Assembly: GCA_035621215.1 (NCBI GenBank)
Contig: CP141729.1
Location: 1,758,944 to 1,822,943, forward strand
DNA length: 64,000 nt
DNA from: Oscillospiraceae bacterium MB08-C2-2
GTDB taxonomy: Bacteria; Bacillota; Clostridia; Oscillospirales; Ruminococcaceae
Reading direction: 5' to 3'
Shown here: one piece after another, positions 46,024-56,399 of the stretch
Layout of the letters: every line of letters starts with the position of its first letter
Numbering within the stretch: position 1 is the first letter of the stretch
Notes under the pieces: model-generated
What the model was told of the DNA's origin: nothing
Databases searched by the model: none
What the model saw: the letters and a program-made list of their open reading frames with translations, nothing else
Made by a program: the position numbers and the translations under genes

Positions 46024-46716
46024 ATTTTTAAGAAAATTGGACATCGAAAAGTATACTTAAATATCCTCGAGCAATTAAAGGAGTTAATCGGGCAGGGTGT
46101 TCTGTCCAAAGGCTCCAAGCTGCCCTCCGAGCGGGTTATGTCGGAACAAATGGGGGTTTCCCGCGCCACAATCCGCGAAGCTATCCGTTCTCTCGAACTG
46201 ATCGGCTTGGTTCGGTGTGTGCAGGGAGAAGGCAACTATCTTGTTGATGAGCTGGATGAATGCTTGCTGGAGCCTCTTTCCATTATGTTTTCTCTCAGCG
46301 GCAGCAATGTCCGTGAGGTTCAGCAGCTGCGCCATGCACTGGAAGTGAAAACGGTGGAGCTGGCCACTCTGCTGGCCACCGATGAGGATGTGGATGAGCT
46401 TAGGAATCTTGCTACACTGATCCATACTGCCCCCAATGACCGCAGCCGGGCAAGATATGATTCTGAATTTCACTACAAAATAGCCGAGATTTCAGGCAAT
46501 CCTTTTATCTGGTGCGTATTAAAGGCATCCTCTAATTTAATCAACGAGCTTATTTCCGGTATCAATGTCAGCGTCATTGGTGCCGAAACCATTGACTGCC
46601 AGCATTCTGAAATTGTATCCGCATTGGAAAAGCGGGATGCCAAAGCCGCCGCCCGTGCAATGGGCGAACACATGCAGTTTATTGATGATTATCTGATTAA
46701 GCGCATCGGCGAATAA
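46024..46716 (+). CDS. FadR-subfamily GntR regulator of the catabolic locus
   Basis: About 230 residues: an N-terminal winged helix (KLPSERVMSEQMGVSRATIR), then an all-helical FCD effector domain with metal-binding-type residues (RARYDSEFHYKIAEISGN; NVSVIGAETIDCQHSEIV with a His). It is divergent from the operon it probably represses. The start is uncertain: GTG 46009 lies within about 10 bases of the expected transcript start and lacks a ribosome site, while GGAGGG (46011-46016 region) is ideally placed for ATT 46024, giving the usual FadR opening FKKIGHRKVY. The effector is presumably the transported compound or a product. Confidence 0.87.
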   Translation: MFKKIGHRKVYLNILEQLKELIGQGVLSKGSKLPSERVMSEQMGVSRATIREAIRSLELIGLVRCVQGEGNYLVDELDECLLEPLSIMFSLSGSNVREVQQLRHALEVKTVELATLLATDEDVDELRNLATLIHTAPNDRSRARYDSEFHYKIAEISGNPFIWCVLKASSNLINELISGINVSVIGAETIDCQHSEIVSALEKRDAKAAARAMGEHMQFIDDYLIKRIGE

Positions 46717-46800
46717 TCCGGGTTCTTTTTGCCAGCTACTTTGTCTCGATTATATATGCCTCCTTAATTCCCCTGTCTTATACGAAAAATGCTCCAGCAA

Positions 46801-46843
46801 AAAAAGAGCCGTGACACCTCCGGGTAGTCACGGCTCTTTTTAT
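46801..46843 (+). terminator. Rho-independent terminator
   Basis: AAAAAGAGCCGTGAC pairs with GTCACGGCTCTTTTT; the hairpin is symmetrical. The rest of 46717-47007 shows no gene. Confidence 0.9.
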
Positions 46844-47007
46844 TTCATCAATAAATGCCCTCAGCAAAAACGAAGACTGCTATTATCCAAACTGCCTATA
46901 TCTAACCTGAAAAATTTATACATATTATAAATAAACCAGACCTAGCCTGTTTGCTGTTAGGAACAGGTTAAATCCCCCATTTTTTGCAATAAATAGGGGC
47001 AAAAGCA

Positions 47008-47037
47008 TTGAATATAGGTTGCAATCTATAGTATGAT
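47008..47037 (+). promoter_or_regulatory. V-ATPase operon promoter
   Basis: TTGAAT (47008-47013), 18-base spacer, TATGAT (47032-47037), 55 bases before the first gene. Confidence 0.55.
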
Positions 47038-47092
47038 AGAACTTATAGATAAAAAGGCATTGATCTAAAATAAAAAAGAATAGGGGATATGT

Positions 47093-47404
47093 ATGGCAGA
47101 AGATACCATTCAGACGGTCCGGCAGGCCGAGCTGGATGCAGCCCGGCTGGAAAGGGAAACAGTCGAAAAAGCAGACCATATGCTGGCACAAGCACGGCAG
47201 GATGTTGCCCAGAGCCTTGTCAGGCTTAAAGAAGATTTTGCCAAGGAAGAAGAAGCCGCTTTAAAGGAAGCTTCCGGTCAAAGCGAGGCAATGCTTAGGG
47301 AAGCAGTTGCAAACACTGAAAAGTGCATTGTTGATCTGCGCCTGCATGCCGAAACCAAAAAGGCCGAAGCAATCCGGCAGATCATTAGTGAGCTTTTAGC
47401 TTAA
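47093..47404 (+). CDS. ntpF: V-type ATPase peripheral-stalk subunit (NtpF/AhaH-like)
   Basis: 103 residues, almost wholly one amphipathic coiled coil with heptad-like Ala/Glu/Lys pattern and no membrane segment. It matches the G/H (NtpF in Enterococcus hirae) stalk subunit that pairs with subunit E. Its position, first in an operon that continues I-K-E-C-F-A-B-D, agrees with that identity. GGGGAT lies about 8 bases before the ATG. The family is weakly conserved in sequence, so the call leans on context. Confidence 0.78.
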   Translation: MAEDTIQTVRQAELDAARLERETVEKADHMLAQARQDVAQSLVRLKEDFAKEEEAALKEASGQSEAMLREAVANTEKCIVDLRLHAETKKAEAIRQIISELLA

Positions 47405-47464
47405 ACTTTCAGGTTTCTTCGCAGGCAAATCAAATTCTTATAAGAAAAGGAGGTGTTTTGGTTT

Positions 47465-49453
47465 ATGGCAGTGGTGGCAATGGAGCGCATTCAAATCTGC
47501 GGGCTCAAAAAGGAACGAAAGCCTATTTTGGAAGCCATGCAGAGACTGGGTGCGGTAGAGCTTTGCGACACTCCCGAGGATGAGGCCGTTTTCAAAAAAG
47601 TGGATGTCTCAGAGCCCGCATCTTATCTTTCAAGGCACCGGCAAATGGCTTTGCAGGCTCTGGAAATTCTGGATCAATATGCGCCGCAAAAGAAATCTAT
47701 GTTTGCGGCGCTATTGGGAAAAACGGCGGTTACCGCTGATCGTTACGATGATTTTGTTAACCTCAAGCAGGAAGCTAAGCTTACCGCTAGAAAGATTGTA
47801 AACCTTTCTAAGAGTATGCACGAAAACAAGGCCGAAATCATCAAGCTTCGCCTTCAACAAGAGGCACTGGAGCCATGGAAAGACCTTGATGTCCCCCTGA
47901 ATTTTTCAGGAACAAAGTCAACATCGGCTTTTATCGGGGTGTTACCCGGTACATGGGACCAAAGCCGAATCTATGAAGCCTTTGCGGAGGTTGTTCCTCT
48001 CGAGTCGGAAATATTCAGTGTTGTAAAAGAGCAGACCTTTCTGTTTTTGCTTTGTTTAAAGAAACACGCCCCGCAGATGCTGGAGCTTCTGCGGATCAAC
48101 GGCTTTTCGAAGCCCGGCGTGCAGAGTGTTCTTCCTCCCTCCCAGCAGTTTGAACAGTATGACAAAGAAGCGGCGGCTCTGGAGGCGGAAATAAGCAAGG
48201 CACAGGCAGAGCTGAAGAGCCTTTCGGAAAAGCGGGAGCTTATAAGCTTTTATGCGGATTACGAAGCGATTCGGGAAGAAAAATACTCTGTAATTAGTCG
48301 ACTTTGGCAATCCAATCACATATTCCTGCTGACCGGTTACATACCAAAACGGGATTCCCAGCGGCTAAAGGCATTTCTGGAAAGTAAATATACAGTGGAT
48401 ATACAGCTGTTCTCCCCCGGGGAGGATGAGGATGTTCCGGTATTGCTTGCCAACAACGGCTTTGTGGGCTCACTGGAAGGAATCACCGAAAGCTTCAGCC
48501 CACCCGGCAAGGGCGAAATGGACCCCACAGGCATTATGTCCGTGTTTTATTACATGCTGTTCGGCATTATGCTTTCCGATGCCGGCTATGGCGCTATAAT
48601 GGCCCTTGCCTGCGGGTTGATTTTGCTCAAATTTAAAAACATTGAGCCCTCTCTCAGGCGCAGTGTGAAAATGTTCTTCTTCTGTGGGCTTTCCACGGTT
48701 TTCTGGGGCATTATGTTCAGCAGCTATTTCGGCGATGTGGTGGATGTGGTTTCTGCTACCTTCTTTGGAAAAGCCGTTACCGTTCCCCCGGTCTGGTTCT
48801 CGCCCACAGCGGAGCCTATGCGGATGCTGGTGTTTTCCATGATTCTGGGTCTTATCCATTTGTTTGCGGGCCTTGGAATGAAGCTTTATCAGTGTATCAA
48901 AAACGGGGATACCTTAGGCGGCATATACGATTCCGTTTTCTGGATTGTGCTGCTGGTTTCCAGCGTGGTGCTGCTGATGTCCAGCTCTCTGTTTATGGAA
49001 ATTGTCGGTGCTGGTTTTACTGTGAGCAAAATGGCCGGAAATATTGCGGCGGTCATTGCCCTTGCAGCATCTGTGGGAATTGTGGCTACCAATGGCCGGG
49101 AATCCCGCAACCCCTTCAAGCGCTTTTTAAAAGGGGCTTATGCTCTTTATGGCATTACCGGATATTTAAGCGATGTGCTCTCCTACTCCCGTCTGCTGGC
49201 TCTTGGTCTGGCTACCGGCGTTATCGGCACCGTTATCAACAAGATGGGGGCTATGACCAACAACGCTGTTATCTTTATCGTGGTTTTTCTGTTGGGCCAC
49301 GCCCTCAATATGGCCATCAATGTGCTGGGTGCCTATGTTCATACCAACCGTTTGCAGTATGTTGAGTTCTTTGGCAAATTCTATGAAGGCGGCGGACGCA
49401 AATTTGAACCCTTCAGCAATAAAACAAAATTTTATAAAATTGAGGAGAATTAG
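47465..49453 (+). CDS. ntpI: V-type ATPase subunit I (a subunit)
   Basis: 662-residue membrane stator subunit. The first half (to about 330) is a soluble, coiled-coil-containing arm (LRLQQEALEPW; AEISKAQAELKSLSEKREL). The second half has about seven membrane helices, with the conserved DPTGIMSVFYYMLFGIMLSDAGYG entry and the critical arginine segment SYSRLLALGLATGVIG (near 575-590) that contacts the rotor ring. ATG 47465 has AGGAGGTG upstream. It is translated close to the rotor gene ntpK, 3 bases downstream. Confidence 0.95.
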   Translation: MAVVAMERIQICGLKKERKPILEAMQRLGAVELCDTPEDEAVFKKVDVSEPASYLSRHRQMALQALEILDQYAPQKKSMFAALLGKTAVTADRYDDFVNLKQEAKLTARKIVNLSKSMHENKAEIIKLRLQQEALEPWKDLDVPLNFSGTKSTSAFIGVLPGTWDQSRIYEAFAEVVPLESEIFSVVKEQTFLFLLCLKKHAPQMLELLRINGFSKPGVQSVLPPSQQFEQYDKEAAALEAEISKAQAELKSLSEKRELISFYADYEAIREEKYSVISRLWQSNHIFLLTGYIPKRDSQRLKAFLESKYTVDIQLFSPGEDEDVPVLLANNGFVGSLEGITESFSPPGKGEMDPTGIMSVFYYMLFGIMLSDAGYGAIMALACGLILLKFKNIEPSLRRSVKMFFFCGLSTVFWGIMFSSYFGDVVDVVSATFFGKAVTVPPVWFSPTAEPMRMLVFSMILGLIHLFAGLGMKLYQCIKNGDTLGGIYDSVFWIVLLVSSVVLLMSSSLFMEIVGAGFTVSKMAGNIAAVIALAASVGIVATNGRESRNPFKRFLKGAYALYGITGYLSDVLSYSRLLALGLATGVIGTVINKMGAMTNNAVIFIVVFLLGHALNMAINVLGAYVHTNRLQYVEFFGKFYEGGGRKFEPFSNKTKFYKIEEN

Positions 49454-49939
<486 letters not shown>

Positions 49940-49957
49940 TTGTTTAGGAGAGTGGCC

Positions 49958-50533
49958 ATGACTGGACTGGAAAAAATAGTAGCGCAGATTGCAGACGAGG
50001 CAAAGGCTTCCTCTGAAAATGCGCTTGCACAGGCCCAAGCCCAAGCGGATGCTGTTTATGCCGAAGGAAAAGAAAAGGCAGAGCAGCAGCGCGCCGCATT
50101 TCAGGCCGGGCTGGATGCTGAAATTGAACTTGTTTTAAGCAGAGGACATTCTGCGGCCAAGCTGCAGGAGCGCAAGCTGCTGCTGCAAGCCAAACAGGAG
50201 ACCATCGGTGAAATGCTGGAAGCCGCCAGAAAGCAGCTCTGCCTGCTGCCGGAGGATGAGTATTTCTCTGCCCTGCTCAAGCTGGCGGAAAAATCCGCAA
50301 GACCCCAAGCCGGGGAGATTTTGTTTTCCCAAAAGGATTTGCAGCGGCTCCCCGCTTCCTTTCGGCAAAAGCTGGGGGAATATTCTCTGAGTGTTTCTGA
50401 AAGCACCCGGGAGCTGGATGGCGGCTTTGTTCTGCTTTATGATGGAATCGAAGAAAATTGCTCCTTTGAATCTCTGTTTGCTGAAAAAAAGGAAAACCTG
50501 CAGGATAAGGTGTGCAGCCTGTTATTTAAATAA
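49958..50533 (+). CDS. ntpE: V-type ATPase subunit E
   Basis: 191 residues: a long N-terminal coiled coil (about 1-95, Ala/Gln/Glu/Lys rich) and a C-terminal globular domain ending in the conserved GGFVLLYDGIEENCSFESLF segment. Forms the peripheral stalk with NtpF. ATG 49958 has TAGGAGAG 8 bases upstream; the upstream TTG at 49940 overlaps the ntpK stop and is not preferred. Confidence 0.92.
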   Translation: MTGLEKIVAQIADEAKASSENALAQAQAQADAVYAEGKEKAEQQRAAFQAGLDAEIELVLSRGHSAAKLQERKLLLQAKQETIGEMLEAARKQLCLLPEDEYFSALLKLAEKSARPQAGEILFSQKDLQRLPASFRQKLGEYSLSVSESTRELDGGFVLLYDGIEENCSFESLFAEKKENLQDKVCSLLFK

Positions 50534-50550
50534 GGGAAGGATGATGCGTT

Positions 50551-51516
50551 ATGGCCGACCAGCAATATACCTATGCCGTCGCCCGCATTCGTTCCCGTGA
50601 GCTGGCACTGTTCGGCAAGCAGATTCTCGATCAGCTGATGGCATGCAAAAGCTATGAAGATTGCCTTCGCTTTTTGGCAGATAAGGGGTGGGGTGATCCT
50701 TCCGGTTCACCAGAAGAGCTTTTGAGTGCCGAACGAGGCAAAATGTGGGCCTTGATGCGTGAATTGGTTGAAGACACCTCGGTGTTTGGTGTTTTTCTGT
50801 ATGAAAACGACTACCACAACCTAAAGGCGGCCATCAAGCAGGTCTGCACAGGTCAAAAGGTCCCCGGTATTTTTATGGATAAGGGGCTGCTGGAACCCTC
50901 TCTGATTTTCGAAGCAGTTCAGGAAAAGGATTTCACAAAGCTGCCGGAGGAAATGCGGCAGTGTGCCGAAGAGGCTTACGAAATTCAGCTGAAGACCCGG
51001 GATAGCCAGCTTTGTGACGTTGTGATCGACCATGCGGCTATGGAAGCCATTTTAGCCGCCGGAAAGCGTTCCGGCAACGAGCTGTTTGCAGGCTATTCCC
51101 TGCTCAAGGTTGCCGCGGCGGATATCAGCATTGCTATCCGGGGCTGCCGCACCGGCAAGAGCCGGGATTTCCTCAGCCGTGCTCTGGTGCCCTGCGAAAC
51201 ACTGGATATCTCGGTGCTGATACAGGCGGCTCTGGAAAGCGAAGAGGCGGTTTATGCCTATCTGAAGGGAACTGCTTATGCCGACGGCGTGGAGCCTCTG
51301 AAAAAGTCCCTCTCCGAGTTTGAGCGCTGGTGCTCCAATCGGATCATCCAGCATATCCGCCCTCAGAAATACAATCCTTTTACCATTTCCCCGCTGGCTG
51401 CTTATATTTTGGCCCGGGAATATGAAATAAAGGCGGTCAGAATCATCCTTTCAGGCAAACGGAACGACCTGCCCGAAGAATCTGTCCGGGAAAGGCTGAC
51501 GGAACTGTATGTATAA
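50551..51516 (+). CDS. ntpC: V-type ATPase subunit C (d subunit)
   Basis: 321 residues, all-helical funnel subunit (AC39/d family) linking the central shaft to the K ring. Motifs include YENDYHNLKAAIKQ (about 83-96), a standard family block, and the C-terminal NPFTISPLAAYILAREYEIKAVRII. Ends 8 bases inside the subunit F gene, so the two are coupled. A helical GGAAGG ribosome site lies 11 bases upstream. Confidence 0.94.
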   Translation: MADQQYTYAVARIRSRELALFGKQILDQLMACKSYEDCLRFLADKGWGDPSGSPEELLSAERGKMWALMRELVEDTSVFGVFLYENDYHNLKAAIKQVCTGQKVPGIFMDKGLLEPSLIFEAVQEKDFTKLPEEMRQCAEEAYEIQLKTRDSQLCDVVIDHAAMEAILAAGKRSGNELFAGYSLLKVAAADISIAIRGCRTGKSRDFLSRALVPCETLDISVLIQAALESEEAVYAYLKGTAYADGVEPLKKSLSEFERWCSNRIIQHIRPQKYNPFTISPLAAYILAREYEIKAVRIILSGKRNDLPEESVRERLTELYV

Positions 51517-51832
51517 GATAGCGGTATTGGGCGACCGGGATAGTATCTATGGCTTTGCCGCACTGGGGCTGGAGATCTTCCCGGTCAGCGGCAAGGAAGA
51601 AGCCGCCGAAGCCTTTAAAGCCCTGACACAGGGCACTTATGCGGTGGTTTATATAACCGAGGCCACACACCTGCTGCTCTCGGAAGAAATCGAGAAGCAT
51701 TCAGGTGCTCTGCTGCCTGCCGTTATTCCCATCCCGGGGGTCTCCGGCAATACAGGTGCGGGAATCCGGCGGGTGAAAAAAATGGTGGAGCAGGCTGTGG
51801 GCTCGGATATTATCTTTGGCAGCGAAGGTTAA
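51509..51832 (+). CDS. ntpG: V-type ATPase subunit F
   Basis: 107 residues, a small Rossmann-like shaft subunit. The N-terminus YKIAVLGDRDSIYGFAALG, the AVVYITEATHLL strand-helix and the IPIPGVSGNTGAG loop are typical. Binds subunit D in the central rotor shaft. Its start overlaps the end of ntpC. Named ntpG by the E. hirae scheme. Confidence 0.93.
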   Translation: MYKIAVLGDRDSIYGFAALGLEIFPVSGKEEAAEAFKALTQGTYAVVYITEATHLLLSEEIEKHSGALLPAVIPIPGVSGNTGAGIRRVKKMVEQAVGSDIIFGSEG

Positions 51833-51871
51833 TGCGGCATCCAATTAAACAAAAAGCAGGTGAAAGTGAAA

Positions 51872-53638
51872 ATGAGCAAGGGCTTGATAAAAAAAGTAGC
51901 CGGCCCTTTGGTGATCGCAGAGGGAATGCGTGACGCCAATATGTTTGACGTTGTGCGTGTCAGTGATCAGCGTTTGATCGGCGAAATTATTGAAATACAT
52001 GGTGATCAGGCTTCCGTTCAGGTTTATGAGGAAACCTCCGGCCTTCGGCCGGGCGAACCTGTGGAATCCACCGGCGCCCCTCTTACAGTTGAGCTGGGCC
52101 CCGGCTTGATCGGCAGCATTTTTGACGGAATCCAGCGCCCCTTGGTTGAAATTATGAAGCAAGAGGGCAACAACCTCACCCGTGGTGTGGAGCTCCCCTC
52201 CCTCAGCCGGGAAAAGGTCTGGCATTTTACCCCCACCGCTGTGGCGGGCGCAGCCGTTATTGGCGGCGATATTATCGGTATCGTGAAAGAAACCCCTATC
52301 GTTGAGCAAAAGATCATGATCCCCAACGGCGTTTCCGGCACATTGGCCGCTATCCGTGAGGGCGATTATACCCTGAGCGATGTTGTCGCTACAGTGGAAA
52401 AGTCCGATGGTTCCCGGGTAGACATTACCCTGATGCAAAAATGGCCTGTCCGTGTGGGCCGCCCCTATCAGGAAAAACTCTCCCCCGAAATGCCGCTTAT
52501 TACAGGCCAGCGGGTCATCGATGCCCTCTTCCCCATTGCCAAGGGCGGTGTTGCGGCTGTTCCCGGCCCCTTCGGAAGCGGCAAAACCGTTGTGCAGCAT
52601 CAGCTTGCCAAATGGGCCGAAGCGGATATTGTGGTTTACATCGGCTGCGGTGAGCGTGGCAACGAAATGACCGACGTTCTCAACGAGTTCCCTGAGCTGA
52701 AAGACCCCAAAACCGGCTACTCCCTCATGGAGCGGACTGTTCTGATCGCCAACACCTCCGATATGCCGGTGGCCGCCCGTGAGGCCTCCATTTATGTGGG
52801 AATCACCATTGCGGAATATTTCCGTGATATGGGTTATTCTGTGGCTCTCATGGCGGATTCAACCTCCCGCTGGGCAGAAGCGCTTCGGGAAATGTCCGGC
52901 CGCTTGGAGGAAATGCCCGGTGAAGAAGGCTATCCCGCCTATCTGGGCAGCCGTTTGGCTCAGTTTTATGAGCGGGCCGGCCGGGTTATCTCCAACGGAA
53001 GCGACCGCCGTGAAGGCGCTTTGTCGGTAATCGGCGCTGTGTCCCCTCCCGGCGGTGATATTTCGGAGCCTGTTTCGCAGGCTACCCTGCGCATTGTCAA
53101 GGTGTTCTGGGGGCTGGATGCCAGCCTTGCCTACAGGCGGCATTTCCCGGCTGTCAACTGGCTCACCAGCTACTCCCTCTACATAAAGAGTATGTCCAAG
53201 TGGTTTGATAAAGAAGCTGGCGGTTCGTGGATGGAGCACCGGGGCCGAATCATGAGCCTTTTGAGCGATGAAGCAGGCTTACAGGAAATTGTGCAGCTGG
53301 TTGGTATGGATGCCCTTTCGGCTCCTGACCGCCTCAAGCTGGAGGCCGCACGTTCCATCCGTGAGGACTTTTTGCATCAGGATGCTTTCCATGAGGTGGA
53401 TACCTATACCTCCCTCAAAAAGCAGTTCAAGATGATGACCCTGATGCTGGATTACTACGATACAGCGCTGGATGGACTGCAAAAGGGCGCCGATATTGAG
53501 GAGCTTGTGCAAATTCCCGTGCGTGAGCGCATTGGCCGCTATAAATATACACCGGATGCAAGTTTGGATGCCGAATACAATTCGATCCTGCATCATCTGC
53601 ACAATCAGGTTGCCGACCTGATTGGAAAGGAGGACTAA
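51872..53638 (+). CDS. ntpA: V-type ATPase catalytic subunit A
   Basis: 588-residue catalytic subunit. Walker A is [13 protein letters not shown] (about 230-242), Walker [18 protein letters not shown], and the catalytic glutamate region [12 protein letters not shown] is intact. The non-homologous insert of A subunits is present after the N-terminal barrel ([14 protein letters not shown] precedes the nucleotide fold). ATG 51872 has GCAGGTG 9 bases upstream; GTG 51860 is an in-frame alternative. Together with subunit B it forms the A3B3 head. Confidence 0.97.
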   Translation: MSKGLIKKVAGPLVIAEGMRDANMFDVVRVSDQRLIGEIIEIHGDQASVQVYEETSGLRPGEPVESTGAPLTVELGPGLIGSIFDGIQRPLVEIMKQEGNNLTRGVELPSLSREKVWHFTPTAVAGAAVIGGDIIGIVKETPIVEQKIMIPNGVSGTLAAIREGDYTLSDVVATVEKSDGSRVDITLMQKWPVRVGRPYQEKLSPEMPLITGQRVIDALFPIAKGGVAAVPGPFGSGKTVVQHQLAKWAEADIVVYIGCGERGNEMTDVLNEFPELKDPKTGYSLMERTVLIANTSDMPVAAREASIYVGITIAEYFRDMGYSVALMADSTSRWAEALREMSGRLEEMPGEEGYPAYLGSRLAQFYERAGRVISNGSDRREGALSVIGAVSPPGGDISEPVSQATLRIVKVFWGLDASLAYRRHFPAVNWLTSYSLYIKSMSKWFDKEAGGSWMEHRGRIMSLLSDEAGLQEIVQLVGMDALSAPDRLKLEAARSIREDFLHQDAFHEVDTYTSLKKQFKMMTLMLDYYDTALDGLQKGADIEELVQIPVRERIGRYKYTPDASLDAEYNSILHHLHNQVADLIGKED

Positions 53639-53641
53639 ACC

Positions 53642-55012
53642 ATGCCGAAGGAATACAAAACGATTCAGGAGGTTGCCGGTCCTCTGATGCTGGTTCGTGG
53701 GGTTGAGGATGTCGCCTTTGACGAGCTGGGTGAAATCGAGCTGGCCAGCGGCGAAACCCGCCGCTGCAAGGTGCTGGAAATTGACGGTGGAAATGCCTTG
53801 GTGCAGCTGTTTGAAACCTCCACCGGCATCAACCTTGCTATGAGCAAGGTACGCTTTTTGGGCCGCAGCATGGAGCTGGGTGTATCGGAGGATATGCTCA
53901 GCCGTGTGTTCGACGGTCTGGGCCGCCCCATTGACAAAGGCCCCGAGATTCTGCCCGATAAGCGCATGGATGTCAACGGCCTGCCCATGAACCCCGCCGC
54001 CCGGAACTACCCGCAGGAGTTTATCCAGACCGGTGTTTCCGCCATTGACGGCCTGAACACGCTGGTCAGAGGGCAAAAGCTGCCGATCTTTTCGGCCAGC
54101 GGTCTGCCCCATGCCGATCTGGCGGCGCAGATTGCCCGTCAGGCCAAGGTGCGTGGCACCAGCGAGCCTTTCGCCGTTGTGTTCGCCGCTATGGGCATCA
54201 CCTTTGAGGAGGCAAACTTTTTCACCGAAAGCTTTAAGGAAACCGGCGCTATTGACCGTTCAGTCATGTTCATCAATCTGGCCAGCGACCCGGCTGTTGA
54301 GCGTATCGCCACCCCCCGCATGGCGCTGACAGCGGCGGAATATCTGGCTTTTGAAAAGGGCATGCATGTTCTGGTTATCCTCACCGATATCACCAACTAC
54401 GCCGACTCTCTCCGGGAGGTTTCCGCCGCCCGCAAGGAGGTTCCCGGGCGCAGAGGCTACCCCGGCTATATGTATACCGACCTTGCCTCCCTCTATGAGA
54501 GAGCGGGCAGGCAGAAGGGCAAAAATGGCAGTATTACCATGATCCCCATACTTTCCATGCCCGAGGATGACAAAACCCATCCGATCCCCGACCTGACCGG
54601 CTATATCACAGAAGGGCAGATCATTCTCAGCCGTGAGCTTTACCGGCAGGGAATCGCACCGCCCATTGATGTGCTTCCCTCCCTTTCCCGCTTGAAGGAT
54701 AAGGGAATCGGCGCAGGCAAAACACGGGCTGATCACGCCAACACCATGAACCAGCTTTTCGCCGCCTATGCCCGCGGCAAGGAGGCCAAGGAGCTGATGG
54801 TGGTTCTGGGTGAGGCTGCCCTGACCCAGATCGATAAGCTCTATGCCCTGTTTGCAGACCGCTTTGAGCAGGAATATGTATCCCAAGGCTATGAGACAAG
54901 CCGCAGCATCGAAGAAACCTTGGATATCGGCTGGAAGCTGCTTTCCATCCTGCCCAGATCAGAGCTCAAGCGCATTAAGGATGAATTCCTTGATGAATAC
55001 TACGGCAAATAA
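53642..55012 (+). CDS. ntpB: V-type ATPase subunit B
   Basis: 456-residue regulatory head subunit. It has the alpha/beta-type nucleotide fold but no Walker A lysine motif ([18 protein letters not shown] in its place), as expected for non-catalytic B subunits. Conserved: [15 protein letters not shown] (about 89-103), [30 protein letters not shown] and the C-terminal helix [11 protein letters not shown]. It starts three bases after the ntpA stop. Confidence 0.97.
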   Translation: MPKEYKTIQEVAGPLMLVRGVEDVAFDELGEIELASGETRRCKVLEIDGGNALVQLFETSTGINLAMSKVRFLGRSMELGVSEDMLSRVFDGLGRPIDKGPEILPDKRMDVNGLPMNPAARNYPQEFIQTGVSAIDGLNTLVRGQKLPIFSASGLPHADLAAQIARQAKVRGTSEPFAVVFAAMGITFEEANFFTESFKETGAIDRSVMFINLASDPAVERIATPRMALTAAEYLAFEKGMHVLVILTDITNYADSLREVSAARKEVPGRRGYPGYMYTDLASLYERAGRQKGKNGSITMIPILSMPEDDKTHPIPDLTGYITEGQIILSRELYRQGIAPPIDVLPSLSRLKDKGIGAGKTRADHANTMNQLFAAYARGKEAKELMVVLGEAALTQIDKLYALFADRFEQEYVSQGYETSRSIEETLDIGWKLLSILPRSELKRIKDEFLDEYYGK

Positions 55013-55030
55013 AGAAAGGGGCGCTGAAGG

Positions 55031-55702
55031 TTGGCAGGAACACACGTGAATCCGACCCGCATGGAGCTTACCCGGCTGAAAAAGAAGCTTACCACAGCTG
55101 TGCGAGGCCACAAGCTGTTAAAGGATAAGCGGGATGAGCTGATGCGCCAGTTTCTGGATATGGTGCGGGAAAACAAATCGCTTCGTGAAAAGGTAGAGGC
55201 CGGGATTATCGCCTCCAACAAGAACTTTGTTCTGGCGAAAGCCGGGATGGAGGAGGCCGCTATGAATGTGGCCCTGATGGCCCCCCGGCAGGAGGTCTAT
55301 CTGGAGGCATCCACCAAAAATGTTATGAGCGTGGATATCCCGGTGTTTGAGTATAGCACCCGCACCTCCGACCCCAACGACATCTACTGCTATGGCTTTG
55401 CTTTCACCTCCGGCGATCTGGATAGTGCCGTGAAATCGCTGGCGGATATTCTGCCCGATATGCTGCGCTTGGCCGAGCGGGAAAAAGCATGCCAGCTGAT
55501 GGCCTCGGAGATTGAAAAGACCCGGCGCCGGGTGAATGCGCTGGAGCATGTGCTGATTCCCGATATCCGCACCAAAATCAAGTATATCGTGATGAAGCTG
55601 GATGAAAACGAGCGCAGCACTCAAATCCGCCTTATGAAGGTCAAGGATATGATGCTGGAACAGGCTCACCGCTACAAAGAAAGGCAGGATGCGGCCCTTT
55701 AA
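55031..55702 (+). CDS. ntpD: V-type ATPase subunit D
   Basis: 223 residues, the antiparallel coiled-coil rotor shaft. The start region VNPTRMELTRLKKKL and the C-terminal NALEHVLIPDIRTKIKYIVMKLDENER (about 172-198) are family hallmarks. TTG 55031 gives the usual short tail before VNPT; GTG 55046 is the alternative, with CAGGAA upstream. It is last in the operon and followed by a terminator. Confidence 0.95.
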   Translation: MAGTHVNPTRMELTRLKKKLTTAVRGHKLLKDKRDELMRQFLDMVRENKSLREKVEAGIIASNKNFVLAKAGMEEAAMNVALMAPRQEVYLEASTKNVMSVDIPVFEYSTRTSDPNDIYCYGFAFTSGDLDSAVKSLADILPDMLRLAEREKACQLMASEIEKTRRRVNALEHVLIPDIRTKIKYIVMKLDENERSTQIRLMKVKDMMLEQAHRYKERQDAAL

Positions 55703-55732
55703 GGGTAAGGCCTCCTTTTCCAAACATGAATT

Positions 55733-55776
55733 GAGGGTGCCATCGTTTTATCAGAACGATGACACCCTCTTTTTAT
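55733..55776 (+). terminator. V-ATPase operon terminator
   Basis: GAGGGTGcCATCGTT pairs with AACGATGaCACCCTC, followed by TTTTTATT. Confidence 0.9.
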
Positions 55777-55796
55777 TCCCTCGCCAAGGCAGAGAT

Positions 55797-56399
55797 TTAT
55801 TCAATTCCAAGAGCATGCAGAACTTCCGGGCTCAAATCGGGGAACGAAATCACAGGGGCGGGATCGGCGCTGTGTTCGCCCAACAGCTTTTCCATCCAGA
55901 TCATGTCGTACCATCTTCCGAATTTGTAGCCGCATTTGTGAAAACGCCCGACCAGCGCATACCCCAAATGCTCATGAAACTGTGCGCTGTTCTGGTTTAA
56001 GTATTCATCCTCCACCTCTGGGTAGCCGATGCAGGCATTTAAGTTCAGGATATTCTGCGCTACAGAAACCCTCTCCAAAGCATGGTAAAGCTTTTTGCCA
56101 AGCCCCATTTTCTTTTTGTTTTGTTTGAGATAAATGGTCAGCTCTGCCCCCCATGCATAGGCTGCCCTTCCCACAAAGGCACCTGTATAGGCATAGCCGA
56201 GAATTTCGCCGTCTTTTTCCGCCACAAGATAGGGGTATTTCTTTAAAGTATTCTGTATTCTCGCCTCAAACACCCCTACACTCGGCACCTCATATTCAAA
56301 GGTAATGGCCGTGTTTTTAACATAGGGTGTATAGATTTCCAGAAGCTCTTTTGCATCGTCCGGGGATGCCACCCGGAGCCGTAATTCATTCATTTCCAC
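55797..56399 (-). CDS. GNAT N-acetyltransferase (phosphinothricin-acetyltransferase-like)
   Basis: 200 residues. Core GNAT elements: RVASPDDAKELLEIYTPYVKNTAI at the start, PYLVAEKDGEILGYAYTGAF (about 56-75), the acetyl-CoA loop KMGLGKKLYHALE (about 97-109) and GYALVGRFHKCGYKFGRWYDMIWMEK near the end. These fit the PAT/MnaT branch that acetylates small amine-containing xenobiotics or methionine derivatives. Its own substrate is unknown. Convergent with the V-ATPase operon. Confidence 0.85.
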   Translation of the reverse strand: MEMNELRLRVASPDDAKELLEIYTPYVKNTAITFEYEVPSVGVFEARIQNTLKKYPYLVAEKDGEILGYAYTGAFVGRAAYAWGAELTIYLKQNKKKMGLGKKLYHALERVSVAQNILNLNACIGYPEVEDEYLNQNSAQFHEHLGYALVGRFHKCGYKFGRWYDMIWMEKLLGEHSADPAPVISFPDLSPEVLHALGIE

